Positions 1 through 11,002 of a stretch of 64,000 nt of DNA are shown one piece after another; position 1 is the stretch's first letter; each line of letters opens with the position of its first letter. The notes beneath the pieces are model-generated. The model was not told the origin of the DNA, did not search any database, and worked only from the letters and a program-made list of their open reading frames with translations. Location: NCBI RefSeq assembly GCF_005377625.1, contig NZ_CP040098.1:558001-622000 (forward strand), read 5' to 3'. The position numbers were made by a program, and so were the translations under genes. Origin of the DNA: Desulfoglaeba alkanexedens ALDC. Lineage in GTDB: Bacteria; Desulfobacterota; Syntrophobacteria; Syntrophobacterales; DSM-9756.

Positions 1-6
1 GGCACG

Positions 7-3182
<3,176 letters not shown>

Positions 3183-3260
3183 TCCGTCGGGCGCTTTGAC
3201 GGCTCGAAGTCTTGCCGCCCCCTGGGCCGCCCGTGATGGCGGGAATCTTCGCAGAAAAAG

Positions 3261-3295
3261 AATCGGCGGATGGCGCTTGGCGCCATCCGCCGATT
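3261..3295. terminator. Bidirectional hairpin terminator between mdh and the DUF5320 gene
   Basis: A perfect 16-bp stem (3261-3276 with 3280-3295) closes on a 3-base loop. An A-rich run precedes it and a short T-run follows. It lies between convergent genes, as expected for a shared terminator. Confidence 0.8.
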
Positions 3296-3306
3296 TCATC
3301 TGAGGA

Positions 3307-3648
3307 TTAAGTCTGAGTCTGGGAAGGCGTTTCGGACTCACGCTCCAGCGCCTGGATTTCCTCGTTGACCGCCTCCAGGGAGGCTTGCAGGCTTTGCGCA
3401 TAGCGCTTGAGGTAGTCCAGCTCTTCTTGAGGACCCCAAAAACCCGCCGCAGGGGGCGGAAAACCTGCCCACCCCCAAGGGCGAGCCCCCAACCGGCGGA
3501 ATCCTCGCCCGAAGCCCCAACCGGCGCCTCCGGCGAAGCCGCGCCCTCGTCCATAGAATCGGGGATTCGCCCCGGTTCCACACCATCCCAAGCCTCGACC
3601 CGTCATGGGCCCCATGCCCCAAGGTCCAGTTCCGTCAAGAGCAGGCAT
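3307..3648 (-). CDS. DUF5320 family protein (full-length copy)
   Basis: A 113-residue protein with the DUF5320 start MPALDGTGPWGMGPMTGRGLG. A Gly/Arg/Phe/Trp-rich middle (about residues 22-72) and a C-terminal helix of coiled-coil type (PQEELDYLKRYAQSLQ onward) follow. The function is unknown. Such genes are common in anaerobes, often near Fe-Mo cofactor-type (NifX/NifB-like) small proteins. The ATG ending at 3648 is chosen because AAGGAGGG sits 7 bases upstream; an in-frame ATG two codons earlier is too close to that site. The gene is the downstream member of a tandem duplication and is the copy that keeps the C-terminal helix. Confidence 0.75.
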   Translation of the reverse strand: MPALDGTGPWGMGPMTGRGLGWCGTGANPRFYGRGRGFAGGAGWGFGRGFRRLGARPWGWAGFPPPAAGFWGPQEELDYLKRYAQSLQASLEAVNEEIQALERESETPSQTQT

Positions 3649-4063
3649 TGTCATACCCTCCTTTCCGTTCATACGTTTTTGGGCAAGCCCTCGCCAGGGC
3701 CACCCCTTTAAACCTCTTTTACACTCCAAAGGGCAAGCGCCGTGCCCTACGACCCCAAAAACCCGCCGCAGGAAGCCGGAAACCTGCCCCTCCCCAAGGG
3801 CGAGCCCCGAACCGGCGGAATCCTCGCCTGAAGCCCCAACCAGTGCCTCTGGCGAAGCCGCGCCCTCTTCCATAGAACCATGGATTCCACCCGGTTCCAC
3901 ACCATCCCAAGCCTCGACCCGTCATAGGTCCCATGCCCCAAGGTCCAGTTCCGTCAAGAGCAGGCATTGTCATACCCTCCTTTCCGTTCATGCGTTTTTG
4001 ACAAGCCCTCGCCAGGGCACTCCTTTTAGAATCTTTCAGCATTCTAAGAGGCAAACATCGTGC
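3432..4063. repeat. Head-to-tail duplication of an approximately 319-bp unit
   Basis: Bases 3432-3750 and 3751-about 4063 are direct copies in immediate tandem, each beginning GACCCCAAAAACCCG. They cover the DUF5320 upstream region, ribosome-binding site and 5' coding part. The copies differ by scattered substitutions and are most alike around the start codon. Confidence 0.8.
3719..3967 (-). CDS. Truncated DUF5320 paralogue from tandem duplication
   Basis: An 82-residue near-copy of the adjacent DUF5320 protein. It shares the start MPALDGTGPWGMGPMTGRGL, the same ribosome-binding site and the same Gly/Arg/Trp-rich body. After the motif GFWG it runs into unrelated residues and stops, so the coiled-coil tail is missing. 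The duplication unit carried the upstream region and only the first two thirds of the gene. Start and ribosome-binding site are intact, so a short product could be made, but it may be a non-functional remnant. Confidence 0.5.
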   Translation of the reverse strand: MPALDGTGPWGMGPMTGRGLGWCGTGWNPWFYGRGRGFARGTGWGFRRGFRRFGARPWGGAGFRLPAAGFWGRRARRLPFGV

Positions 4064-4261
4064 CATGCACCAGAAGCCGCCGGCTCAGCCCTCCGCCCAC
4101 CGGGCTTTCCCCCGGAACCGGAACGAGACCCAAAGCCCGGGCCACGCCCCGCACCTCATTTTCCGGTTCAATCCGGCGCCGTTTCTACCTGCACCGGGCA
4201 CATTCCGCACCGTGCGGATGAAAGGCCCCCATCGCGATGCATCGGATAGGCGGCGGCGGGC
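4064..4261. other. Intergenic stretch with no gene recognised
   Basis: About 200 bases between the DUF5320 duplication and the inverted-repeat element. Open frames here have no recognisable features and no convincing ribosome-binding sites. It may hold the promoter of the minus-strand DUF5320 genes, but no clear -35/-10 pair was found. Confidence 0.4.
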
Positions 4262-4499
4262 GGGCATAAGCGCTAAGTTATTTTGCAAACATTCACGGGT
4301 TGCATTTATGCCATTGGATTGTTTTTAAATATGAACGTCGAACATCGAACATTGAACGTTCAACATCGAATAAAAAAATCAGGTCAGCGAAGGGCGCAGA
4401 TCTTTTTTTTCCCATTCACCATTCGATGTTGGACGTTCAATGTTCGATGTTCATTTTTTTCAGTCGATACCGGACATAAACAACCTAGCGCTTATGGGG
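4262..4499. repeat. Inverted-repeat intergenic element, copy 1
   Basis: The outer ends are inverted: CATAAGCGCTAAGTT at 4263 matches AACCTAGCGCTTATG near 4485. Inner arms made of GAACATCGAAC-like units (about 4330-4370 and 4422-4452) are also mutually inverted. A second copy in opposite orientation is at 36478-36762. No transposase is encoded. It lies directly downstream of the last C-P lyase gene. Confidence 0.7.
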
Positions 4500-4518
4500 A
4501 GGGGGACAAACGTCAGGC

Positions 4519-5229
4519 TCAGGATGTCTTTTCCAAGAAGATCGTCCGGTCGGCGACCGCTTCACGAACCCGGTCGTCATGATAGATGCCCACCACCGCG
4601 GCGCCTCGACTTCGGGCTTCGGTGATCATGGCGACCACCGTGTCCCGGTTGGCGGGGTCGAGTGATGCTGTAGGTTCATCGAGCAGCAGCAGGGGATAGT
4701 CGCAGGCGAATACCCTGGCGATATTGATCCGCTGCTGTTCACCTCCCGAAAAGGTCATCGGCGCAAGCGTCCACAGCCTTCGAGGGATGTTCAGGCGTTC
4801 CAGGACCGCGGCGGCCCGCCGCCTGGCTTCCGCCTCCGCCATGCCGCGCCGCAGGAGCGGTTCAGCCACCACGTCCCATGCCGGAACTCGGGGGATGACG
4901 CGCAGAAATTGGCTCACGTACCCCAGGGTCCATCGGCGGAGTTCCAGGATCTGCAATGGTGCCGCCGCCGCAACGTCCACCATGGCCGTACCGTGGAGAA
5001 CCGCCAGCCGCCCCCGCTCCGCCGCATAGTTTCCGTAGAGCAGGCGAAGGACCGTGCTCTTTCCGGCTCCTGAAGGACCCGTGAGCGCGACGCTTTCGCC
5101 GGGGGCCACCGCCAGGTCGAACCCCTGGAGTACGGGGATGCGAACGCCCCCTTGAAGATGCAGCACGAAGCTCTTGTGAACGCCCTTCACATCGATCGCC
5201 CAAGCCATGGATCCCATCCTCGGAATCAT
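4519..5229 (-). CDS. phnL: Phosphonate C-P lyase accessory ATPase PhnL
   Basis: A 236-residue ABC-type ATPase with Walker A GPSGAGKST, signature TFSGGEQQR, Walker B LLLLDEPTASLD and switch His in IYHDD. The PhnL-specific context is good: it opens with a helix-strand block VKGVHKSFVLH and a Gly-rich HLQGG loop, and it follows phnK. PhnK binds the PhnGHIJ core; PhnL is required for C-P bond cleavage in vivo, although no membrane partner is present. The ATG at 5229 overlaps the phnK stop (ATGA), implying translational coupling. An internal ATG at 5214 is an alternative start. It is the last gene of the operon. Confidence 0.9.
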   Translation of the reverse strand: MIPRMGSMAWAIDVKGVHKSFVLHLQGGVRIPVLQGFDLAVAPGESVALTGPSGAGKSTVLRLLYGNYAAERGRLAVLHGTAMVDVAAAAPLQILELRRWTLGYVSQFLRVIPRVPAWDVVAEPLLRRGMAEAEARRRAAAVLERLNIPRRLWTLAPMTFSGGEQQRINIARVFACDYPLLLLDEPTASLDPANRDTVVAMITEARSRGAAVVGIYHDDRVREAVADRTIFLEKTS

Positions 5230-6014
5230 ACCAGGAGCCGGGAAGACACCAGCAACTGGGTGTACGGGTGCTGAGGATCTTCCAAGACCCGGTCGGTGAG
5301 CCCCGTTTCCACCAGTTCGCCCCGACGCATCACGAGCAGCCGATGAGCCAGAAGACGCGCCACGGCCAGATCGTGCGTCACCATGATCACGGAAAGCCCG
5401 AGATCTGCAACGAGCCGGCGAAGGAGATCCAAGAGACGGGCCTGCACGGACACGTCCAGGCCGCTCGTCGGCTCGTCCAGAAAGAGTACGCGGGGGCGGG
5501 TCACGAGGTTGCGGGCGATCTGGAGCCGCTGGCGCATGCCGCCCGAAAAGGTCCCCGGAAGATCGTCGATCCGCTCCGTGGAGATCTCAACGGTTTCCAG
5601 CCATCGCTCGGCCTCGCTTCGGATCTTCCCGTAATGGCGCAGACCTTCGGCCAGCAACCGTTCGCCGATGTTACCGCCGGCGCTCACCCTCATCCGCAGG
5701 CCGTCTCGCGGGTCTTGAAAGACCAGACCCAACTCCGTGCGCAGCAGCCGCCGTCTTTCCCGTACCGGGAGGCCGTACAGGTCCACCGCTTGGCCGTTCC
5801 GTCGATACCGGATCGTTCCCCGGGTCGGTTGCAAGTGTCCCGAAAGGCAGTGAAGGAGCGTGGATTTACCGGACCCCGATTCTCCCACGATCCCCAGCAC
5901 TTCCCCGGCGTTCAGTTCCAGGCTGAGTGAACGGCAACCGACCCGCTGACCGTAATAGTGCGTCACGGCTTCGGCGGTAAGAATCGCGGGCTTGCTGGCA
6001 GTCTTCCCCATCAT
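5226..6014 (-). CDS. phnK: Phosphonate C-P lyase accessory ATPase PhnK
   Basis: A 262-residue ABC ATPase with Walker A GESGSGKST, Q-loop FQDPRDGLRMRVSAGGNIGERL, signature FSGGMRQRLQIARNL, Walker B VLFLDEPTSGLD and switch His in VTHDL. The Q-loop context (DPRDGLRM) is typical of PhnK rather than oligopeptide-transport ATPases. PhnK docks on the PhnGHIJ core complex. The start overlaps the end of phnJ by 4 bases and the stop overlaps the start of phnL. Confidence 0.92.
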   Translation of the reverse strand: MMGKTASKPAILTAEAVTHYYGQRVGCRSLSLELNAGEVLGIVGESGSGKSTLLHCLSGHLQPTRGTIRYRRNGQAVDLYGLPVRERRRLLRTELGLVFQDPRDGLRMRVSAGGNIGERLLAEGLRHYGKIRSEAERWLETVEISTERIDDLPGTFSGGMRQRLQIARNLVTRPRVLFLDEPTSGLDVSVQARLLDLLRRLVADLGLSVIMVTHDLAVARLLAHRLLVMRRGELVETGLTDRVLEDPQHPYTQLLVSSRLLV

Positions 6015-7003
6015 AGATCGCCGCCTCCCCTTGTCCGGAGGGAGTCATCCCGGTCGGCGCCGGCTCGGCCCGATCGGCCGAAAAAGCTTTCAGCCCGCCG
6101 GCCGACAACCGACAGGCCGACGGATCCTTCCCGACGGCGGCTGCAAGCATCGGTATCCGAACAGATGAAGAGGCGGTTTCCTTCGTCGTCCAAGATTATT
6201 TCATCCAAATAGGTGTCCCGGGATCCGCACAGGGCGCAGGGTGCGTCCCAGCCTTCCACCTGGAAGGGATGGTCTTCAAAGCCGAGGCTCTCCACCCGCG
6301 TGTGGGGCGGCACCGCGTAGATCCGCTTTTCCCGGCCGGCGCCGAAGAGCTGGAGGGCCGGCATGCGGTCCATCTTCGGGTTGTCGAACTTGGGAATCGG
6401 CGACGGGCTCATCACGTAGCGCCCCGCCACCAATACCGGGTAATCAAAAGCCGTTGCGATGCGTCCGTTTCGCACGATATCTTCATAGAGTTTTACGTAC
6501 ACGATCCCGTAGTCGGCCATGGCGTGAATGCGCCGGCATTCGGCCTCACGCGGTTCGATAAAGCGAAGCGGCTCGGGAATGGGCACCTGATAGACGAGGA
6601 TCTGCCCCTCCTGAAGCGGCGTCTCCGGAATGCGGTGGCGGGTCTGGATGACGGTGGCTTCCTCGGTGCGCGTCGTGGTTTGGATCCCGGCGGTTTTTTC
6701 GAAAAACTTCCGGATGCTCACGGCGTTGGTGGTGTCGTCCGCCCCTTGATCGATGACCTTCAAGGTGTCTTGAGGCCCCACGAGCGAGGCTGTAAGTTGA
6801 ATGCCTCCCGTGCCCCAGCCGTAGGGAAGCGGCATTTCTCGGCTGCTGAACGGGACCTGATGGCCGGGGACAGCCACCGCTTTCAGGATCACGCGCCGGA
6901 TCGTGCGCTTGGTCTGTTCATCCAAGTAAGCAAAATTATAGCCGCAAAGTCCCTGAGTCTCCGACTCCACCCGTTGGTCACTGATCGTCCGGGCCATCTC
7001 CAT
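6011..7003 (-). CDS. phnJ: Alpha-D-ribose 1-methylphosphonate 5-phosphate C-P lyase (radical SAM) PhnJ
   Basis: PhnJ is the radical SAM enzyme that breaks the carbon-phosphorus bond, giving a hydrocarbon (methane from methylphosphonate) and ribose cyclic phosphate. The conserved GYNFAYLDEQTKR, the glycine-radical region VPGHQVPF, GWGTGGIQLTAS, IPKFDNPKMD and FGAGREKRIYAVPP are all present. The cluster ligands are CALC followed by ICSDTDAC. The start is the ATG at 7003, with GGAG just upstream; a second ATG lies two codons later. The open frame extends to 7159 but that part is phnI in another frame. At 330 residues it is longer than the E. coli protein (281), through a short N-terminal addition and an Arg-rich tail of about 40 residues. 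It overlaps phnI by 26 bases. Confidence 0.95.
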   Translation of the reverse strand: MEMARTISDQRVESETQGLCGYNFAYLDEQTKRTIRRVILKAVAVPGHQVPFSSREMPLPYGWGTGGIQLTASLVGPQDTLKVIDQGADDTTNAVSIRKFFEKTAGIQTTTRTEEATVIQTRHRIPETPLQEGQILVYQVPIPEPLRFIEPREAECRRIHAMADYGIVYVKLYEDIVRNGRIATAFDYPVLVAGRYVMSPSPIPKFDNPKMDRMPALQLFGAGREKRIYAVPPHTRVESLGFEDHPFQVEGWDAPCALCGSRDTYLDEIILDDEGNRLFICSDTDACSRRREGSVGLSVVGRRAESFFGRSGRAGADRDDSLRTRGGGDL

Positions 7004-8114
7004 CGCTCCGCTCCCCGCAATCCAAAGGACCTCCGCTCTCACGAGCCGCGCGCAATGCCCGCAGCGCGACCAGCTCCGCCTGAAAATCCACGTAGTGAGG
7101 CAACTTGAGATGCTGCACGAACCCCGACGCCTCCACATTATCGCTGTGGCGCAGAACAAACTCCTGATCCTGTGCCGGATAACGCACCTCTTCGCCCAAT
7201 TCGTCGCTTCGGAGCGCCCGATCCACCAAGGCCATGCTCATGGCCTTGCGTTCACCGCAGCCGAAAACCAACCCGTATCCTTGAACGAATTGCGGCGGCC
7301 GGCGCTCCGACCCGTCGAAGCGGCTGAGCATGAAGCACTCGGTCATCTCAAGCGAGCCGATTTCCACCGGGAATCCCAGCTCCTCCGGCACCAGCTCCAC
7401 CGCCACTTCCCCGCAGCGGATCTCACCCACAAACGGATGGCCGGAAAACCCGAAACCGCGCTGAGCGGAATAAGCCAGACCCAGGAGAAACCCTTCATCG
7501 GCTCGAGCCAGGTTCTGGAGCCGGGCGCCCCGAGAGGCGGGGATGTCGAACCCATCGCGGGAGATGTCCGCCGCGGATTCGGTGTCGGACTCTCCCGGAG
7601 ATTCCGTCAAGCCTTCCCGGTCCCATCCGTGACACGCGTGGGGCACAATCTCCGGCAACTTCGCAGCCCCTTGCGGCAGGTAGGCGATTCTTTCGGCTGA
7701 AGGCCGAGGTTCGCATAGCGAGAAATCAAGCAGGCGATGCGTGTAATCGAAGGTCGGACCCAGGATCTGACCCCCCGGCACGTCCTTAAAGGCCGCCGAA
7801 ATGCGCCGCAGGACCCTCATCCGTGACATCTCCACGGGGAGCGTCCGTCCGAGCCGCGAAAGCGTCGTGCGATACGCCCGCACCAGGAAGACCGCTTCCA
7901 CCAAGTCGCCGTGGGCTTGTTTCACGGCCAGAGCCGCGAGACGCCGGTCGTAAAGTCCGCCTTCGGTCATGACCCGGTCCACGGAATGCTTCAGCTGCTG
8001 CTCGATCTGCTCTAAGAGCAGTTCCGGAACCGAGGGATCGCCGCGACGTTCTTCGGCCAGAAACCGATGGGCGTTTTCGATGGCTCGCTCACCACCTTTC
8101 ACCGCAACGTACAC
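6978..8114 (-). CDS. phnI: C-P lyase core component PhnI
   Basis: A 378-residue PhnI, the nucleosidase-like subunit that, with PhnG, H and L, couples phosphonate to the ribose of ATP. The family start MYVAVKGGERAIENAH is intact, as are SRMRVLRRISAAFKDVPGGQILGPTFDYTHRLLDF and the later segment FHGWDR-type substrate region. Three bases separate it from phnH, and its end overlaps phnJ. Length is close to the E. coli protein (354). Confidence 0.93.
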   Translation of the reverse strand: MYVAVKGGERAIENAHRFLAEERRGDPSVPELLLEQIEQQLKHSVDRVMTEGGLYDRRLAALAVKQAHGDLVEAVFLVRAYRTTLSRLGRTLPVEMSRMRVLRRISAAFKDVPGGQILGPTFDYTHRLLDFSLCEPRPSAERIAYLPQGAAKLPEIVPHACHGWDREGLTESPGESDTESAADISRDGFDIPASRGARLQNLARADEGFLLGLAYSAQRGFGFSGHPFVGEIRCGEVAVELVPEELGFPVEIGSLEMTECFMLSRFDGSERRPPQFVQGYGLVFGCGERKAMSMALVDRALRSDELGEEVRYPAQDQEFVLRHSDNVEASGFVQHLKLPHYVDFQAELVALRALRAARESGGPLDCGERSDGDGPDDQ

Positions 8115-8117
8115 GAA

Positions 8118-8717
8118 TCAAACCTCCACACGCGTGGATCGGGGAAGGGCAGCCACGGCCCCATCGGTGCAAAAGATCAGGTCCACGCCCAAAGGAAAGT
8201 CTTCTCGTTGTTTTCGCCTCCACAGCCAGAAAGCTTCCGTAAGATCGGAAACCTCGAGCCGGGTCCGGCCTTGGATGCCCGGCCCTTCCAGCGAAACGCC
8301 GCGGCCGGACTCCAGCCTTCGCGTCTGGACGATCAGCGTGGCGGAACGTTCGGGACTTTCGTCGTCGCCCACATCGAAACGGCCCGGATCGTCAAACTCA
8401 CCGGGCCGCGTCACCAGGGCAAACCGGGCGCTCCCCTCCGCGCCGACAAACGGACACCCGCAGTGAAACCGAAGCCAAGCAACGGCCTCCGTCTCCGGCG
8501 CCAAGTCGGTCCAAAGCGGCGTCTCGAAATCCAAAAGGGTCAGACAGGCGGCACCGGAAGTATCGCAAAGCGGCGGCGGCACATCGAGTCCGGAACGGTA
8601 CGGCACCACCCGCCCGGGATGCGCCATGGCTTCCAGCAGCACCCGAAAGGACCTTTGGGTCCCCAGAACCGGATCCGGAAAAGCGGGCCTGAGCCGCGGC
8701 GATTCGTCCCGTTCCAT
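8118..8717 (-). CDS. phnH: C-P lyase core component PhnH
   Basis: A 199-residue PhnH with the family segments RSFRVLLEAMAHPGRVV (residues about 22-38) and LTLLDFETPLWTDL. PhnH is a structural subunit of the PhnGHIJ complex, with a fold like PLP-dependent transferases but no PLP site. It starts one base after the phnG stop and is followed by phnI after 3 bases, so the three are probably cotranslated. Confidence 0.9.
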   Translation of the reverse strand: MERDESPRLRPAFPDPVLGTQRSFRVLLEAMAHPGRVVPYRSGLDVPPPLCDTSGAACLTLLDFETPLWTDLAPETEAVAWLRFHCGCPFVGAEGSARFALVTRPGEFDDPGRFDVGDDESPERSATLIVQTRRLESGRGVSLEGPGIQGRTRLEVSDLTEAFWLWRRKQREDFPLGVDLIFCTDGAVAALPRSTRVEV

Positions 8718-8718
8718 G

Positions 8719-9222
8719 TCATTCGCCTCGCCGAAGCGTCAGGAACTCCACGCGGGTCGATGCCGCCCGCGCACGCTTCAACCTGCGCCGCTCCTTTTGG
8801 CGCCGTTCCAGGGGTTCGACGACCGCGGTCATGAGCCGGCCGCGCAAGCGCTCGTTTTGAAGGAGCGCGTCGAAAACGGCGACCCGTTCAGCGCGGCGCA
8901 TATCGCTGCCCAACACGTAGCCGACACCGAGGGTTCCGTCTTTGAGCTGAATGGTACATCGCGTCACGGTTGCTTCACCCGGATAGAAAAGACCGCCGGT
9001 TCCCCCGGTCCTTGCTTCCACGAGCACCAGCCCGGTTTCGGGCCGGCGGAGGAAGGTGTATTCGGGCGGATCGGGTAGTTGCTGGAAGGCCCGCTCCAGT
9101 TCGCGCGGCAAGGCGTGAGCCAACACGCTCAGCCAATGGCGCCGCTGTTCCCGCCCGTCATGCAGATCCGCTCCGTTTTCCGTACCCGCTGAACTCGTTT
9201 CCGATTCGTGCTCCTGCCGCAT
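8719..9222 (-). CDS. phnG: C-P lyase core component PhnG
   Basis: PhnG, 167 residues from the chosen ATG at 9222. The family pattern is visible in RRHWLSVLAHALPRELE, FLRRPETGLVLVEARTGGTGGLFYPGEATVTRCTIQL and GVGYVLGSDMRRAERVAVFDALLQ. With PhnHIJ it forms the core complex. The open frame continues upstream to 9336, but that extension is Gly/Ser-rich and lacks family similarity. The ribosome-binding site at 9222 is weak (GGAACG). The C-terminal end is rich in Arg. Confidence 0.88.
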   Translation of the reverse strand: MRQEHESETSSAGTENGADLHDGREQRRHWLSVLAHALPRELERAFQQLPDPPEYTFLRRPETGLVLVEARTGGTGGLFYPGEATVTRCTIQLKDGTLGVGYVLGSDMRRAERVAVFDALLQNERLRGRLMTAVVEPLERRQKERRRLKRARAASTRVEFLTLRRGE

Positions 9223-9257
9223 CGTTCCAACACCTATCCCAATGATTCGTTTGGAGC

Positions 9258-10226
9258 TTATGCTCCCGCAAACACCATCGGAACCGAACCCCCTCGCGGC
9301 TCCGCCAGCCCTTCGAGCAGACATTCCAGGTTCCACTTCGATTCTTCAATGTAGTCGAAATACCGGCTTCTCAGTTCCATCATTAAGATCCCCGTATAGG
9401 CCGGCATCAGCAGGGAGAGGACAGCCTTCATCGGGATGCCGCCCCAACCCACCGGCATGTGGTTGTCGCCACGCCCGAAGGGAATCTGGTGCGTCTGCTG
9501 CTTCTCCGTCGGCGCGACGCTCCCGCCGAAATTATCGTGGATGTGCACGTGCCTCACCCGCTCGGCCACGTCCGCCACCTCCTCCAGAAAATTCCAGCCG
9601 TGATGCCCGGCGCTCATGTGGGCGTGGCCGATGTCCAAGGTGATCCCCACATTCGGGCGGCCCACCGCTTCGACTTGCGCCTTCAGCGCCCGAAGCGATT
9701 CCCCGTACGCATACGGGCTGTAGTAGCAATAGGGCCTCGCGTTTTCGACACCGATGGTGATCGCCGGGAATTCACCCGCCAGTTTATCCAGCCAGTATCG
9801 CTCCTGGTCCCTCATGGCCCGGCAATCCGCTTCGCTCGGCGGGGCGCTGGAAACATGCCCGAAGCCTTCTTCCGGCACATACCGCCCGCAGTGAACCACC
9901 ACCGGAGACGCCCCCAAGCATTCCGCAAATTCCAGGGTCGCCCGTAAGACTTCCACATGCAGCTCGCACTGCGTTCGATCCATGAGATTCAGGGGATTGG
10001 GCGCGTGAAGGGTGTAGGTGAAATCGAAATCTTCGAGGATGCGCCGCACTTCGCGACTCCGCCGCGGATCCAGGCGACCGCACTTGATTACGTCCAAGCC
10101 GTGCGGCGGGATCTCCACGGCGTCCAGCCCCATCACGGAAAAAGTCCTGAGATCCCTCGCCAGCGCCCGAAGGCTCCCGTCAACCCGCACTTCATCGATC
10201 TTGCACCCGATCTTCGCCGACCCCAT
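9258..10226 (-). CDS. Sugar phosphate isomerase/epimerase family protein inside the phn operon
   Basis: A 322-residue TIM-barrel protein of the xylose-isomerase-like/AP-endonuclease-2 superfamily. Supporting motifs are YTLHAPNPLNL, VVHCGRY, IGVENARPY, GITLDIGHAHMSAGHHG and HVHIHDNFGG, all of which supply metal-binding His/Asp/Glu. It is 15 bases downstream of the phnE fragment and about 35 bases upstream of phnG, so it is probably cotranscribed with the C-P lyase genes. The C-P lyase pathway ends in ribose phosphates, so a role in sugar-phosphate handling is possible. That role is inferred from position; the reaction is unknown. Confidence 0.75.
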   Translation of the reverse strand: MGSAKIGCKIDEVRVDGSLRALARDLRTFSVMGLDAVEIPPHGLDVIKCGRLDPRRSREVRRILEDFDFTYTLHAPNPLNLMDRTQCELHVEVLRATLEFAECLGASPVVVHCGRYVPEEGFGHVSSAPPSEADCRAMRDQERYWLDKLAGEFPAITIGVENARPYCYYSPYAYGESLRALKAQVEAVGRPNVGITLDIGHAHMSAGHHGWNFLEEVADVAERVRHVHIHDNFGGSVAPTEKQQTHQIPFGRGDNHMPVGWGGIPMKAVLSLLMPAYTGILMMELRSRYFDYIEESKWNLECLLEGLAEPRGGSVPMVFAGA

Positions 10227-10241
10227 GTTCTCTGACCTCGC

Positions 10242-10814
10242 TCAGATGAAGCGGCTTCTGAGCTTGCCGCATAAGTGATCGATCACCGTGACGCTCACGA
10301 TGACCAAGATCATCATGGTCGCCACTTCCCGGTATTGATAGCCGTTCAATTTATCGAACATGACAAACCCGATGCCCCCCGCACCGCAAAACCCCAAGAT
10401 GGTGGCGCTCCGGACGTTGGATTCGAACCGCAGCAGACTGTAGCTCACCATGAGGGGCATCACTTGAGGCAGTACCGCGAAGGAGACCACTTGCAGCGGC
10501 CCGGCGCCTCCCGCCACCACCGCTTCCACCTGCCCGGGTTCCACGGCCTCGATGGACTCACTGAAGACTTTGCCGAGTATTCCAAAGGTGTGGATGGCGA
10601 GGGCCAATACACCGGCGAAGGGACCGAGTCCGATCACGGCCACAAAAACGAGCGCCATCACGAACTCGTTGAAGCCGCGGCAAAAATCCAGCACCCTTCG
10701 GACAGTGAATTGAAGACTTGCCCGAAGCCATCGAAAGACCGACGAGTCCCCTGGGAAAAGGACTTCCAGGGTGTTCCGAGCCGCCAGGAGCGAGACGGGG
10801 ACCGCGGCCACCAC
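10242..10814 (-). pseudogene. phnE: C-terminal fragment of phosphonate ABC permease PhnE
   Basis: The 190 residues match the latter two thirds of a PhnE-type permease. Membrane segments are visible, and the permease loop (EAVEPGQVEAVVAGGAGPLQV) is followed by VLPQVMPLMVSYSLLRFESNVRSATILGFCGAGGIGF. The N-terminal membrane segment and following region are missing. The sequence begins, in a different frame, right where the phnC fragment breaks off. There is no separate start codon with a good ribosome-binding site. Together with the lack of phnD in the window, this indicates a deletion that destroyed the importer. Confidence 0.8.
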
Positions 10815-10819
10815 CGCCG

Positions 10820-11002
10820 CAGCGTCGATTTCCCCGCCCCTGAGGAACCGATGATCACGAGGAAATCATCCCGGCAAACCGTGCAACTCATCGACTTCAA
10901 AGCCACGGTCCCGTTCGGATAGACCTTGCCCAATCGATCCGCTCTGATCACCGCACTCGGTCTCGCCTGTTGTTCGCACGAAACCTGCGCCGTCTTTTTC
11001 AT
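10820..11002 (-). pseudogene. phnC: N-terminal fragment of phosphonate ABC ATPase PhnC
   Basis: About 60 codons encode the start of an import ATPase: IRADRLGKVYPNG, a helix/strand block, and Walker A GSSGAGKSTL. Immediately after GKSTL the frame runs into the phnE sequence in the wrong frame and stops at 10658. The Q-loop, signature and Walker B are absent, so it cannot be a working ATPase. The ATG at 11002 overlaps the phnM stop (ATGA), as expected for an originally intact operon gene. Confidence 0.85.
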
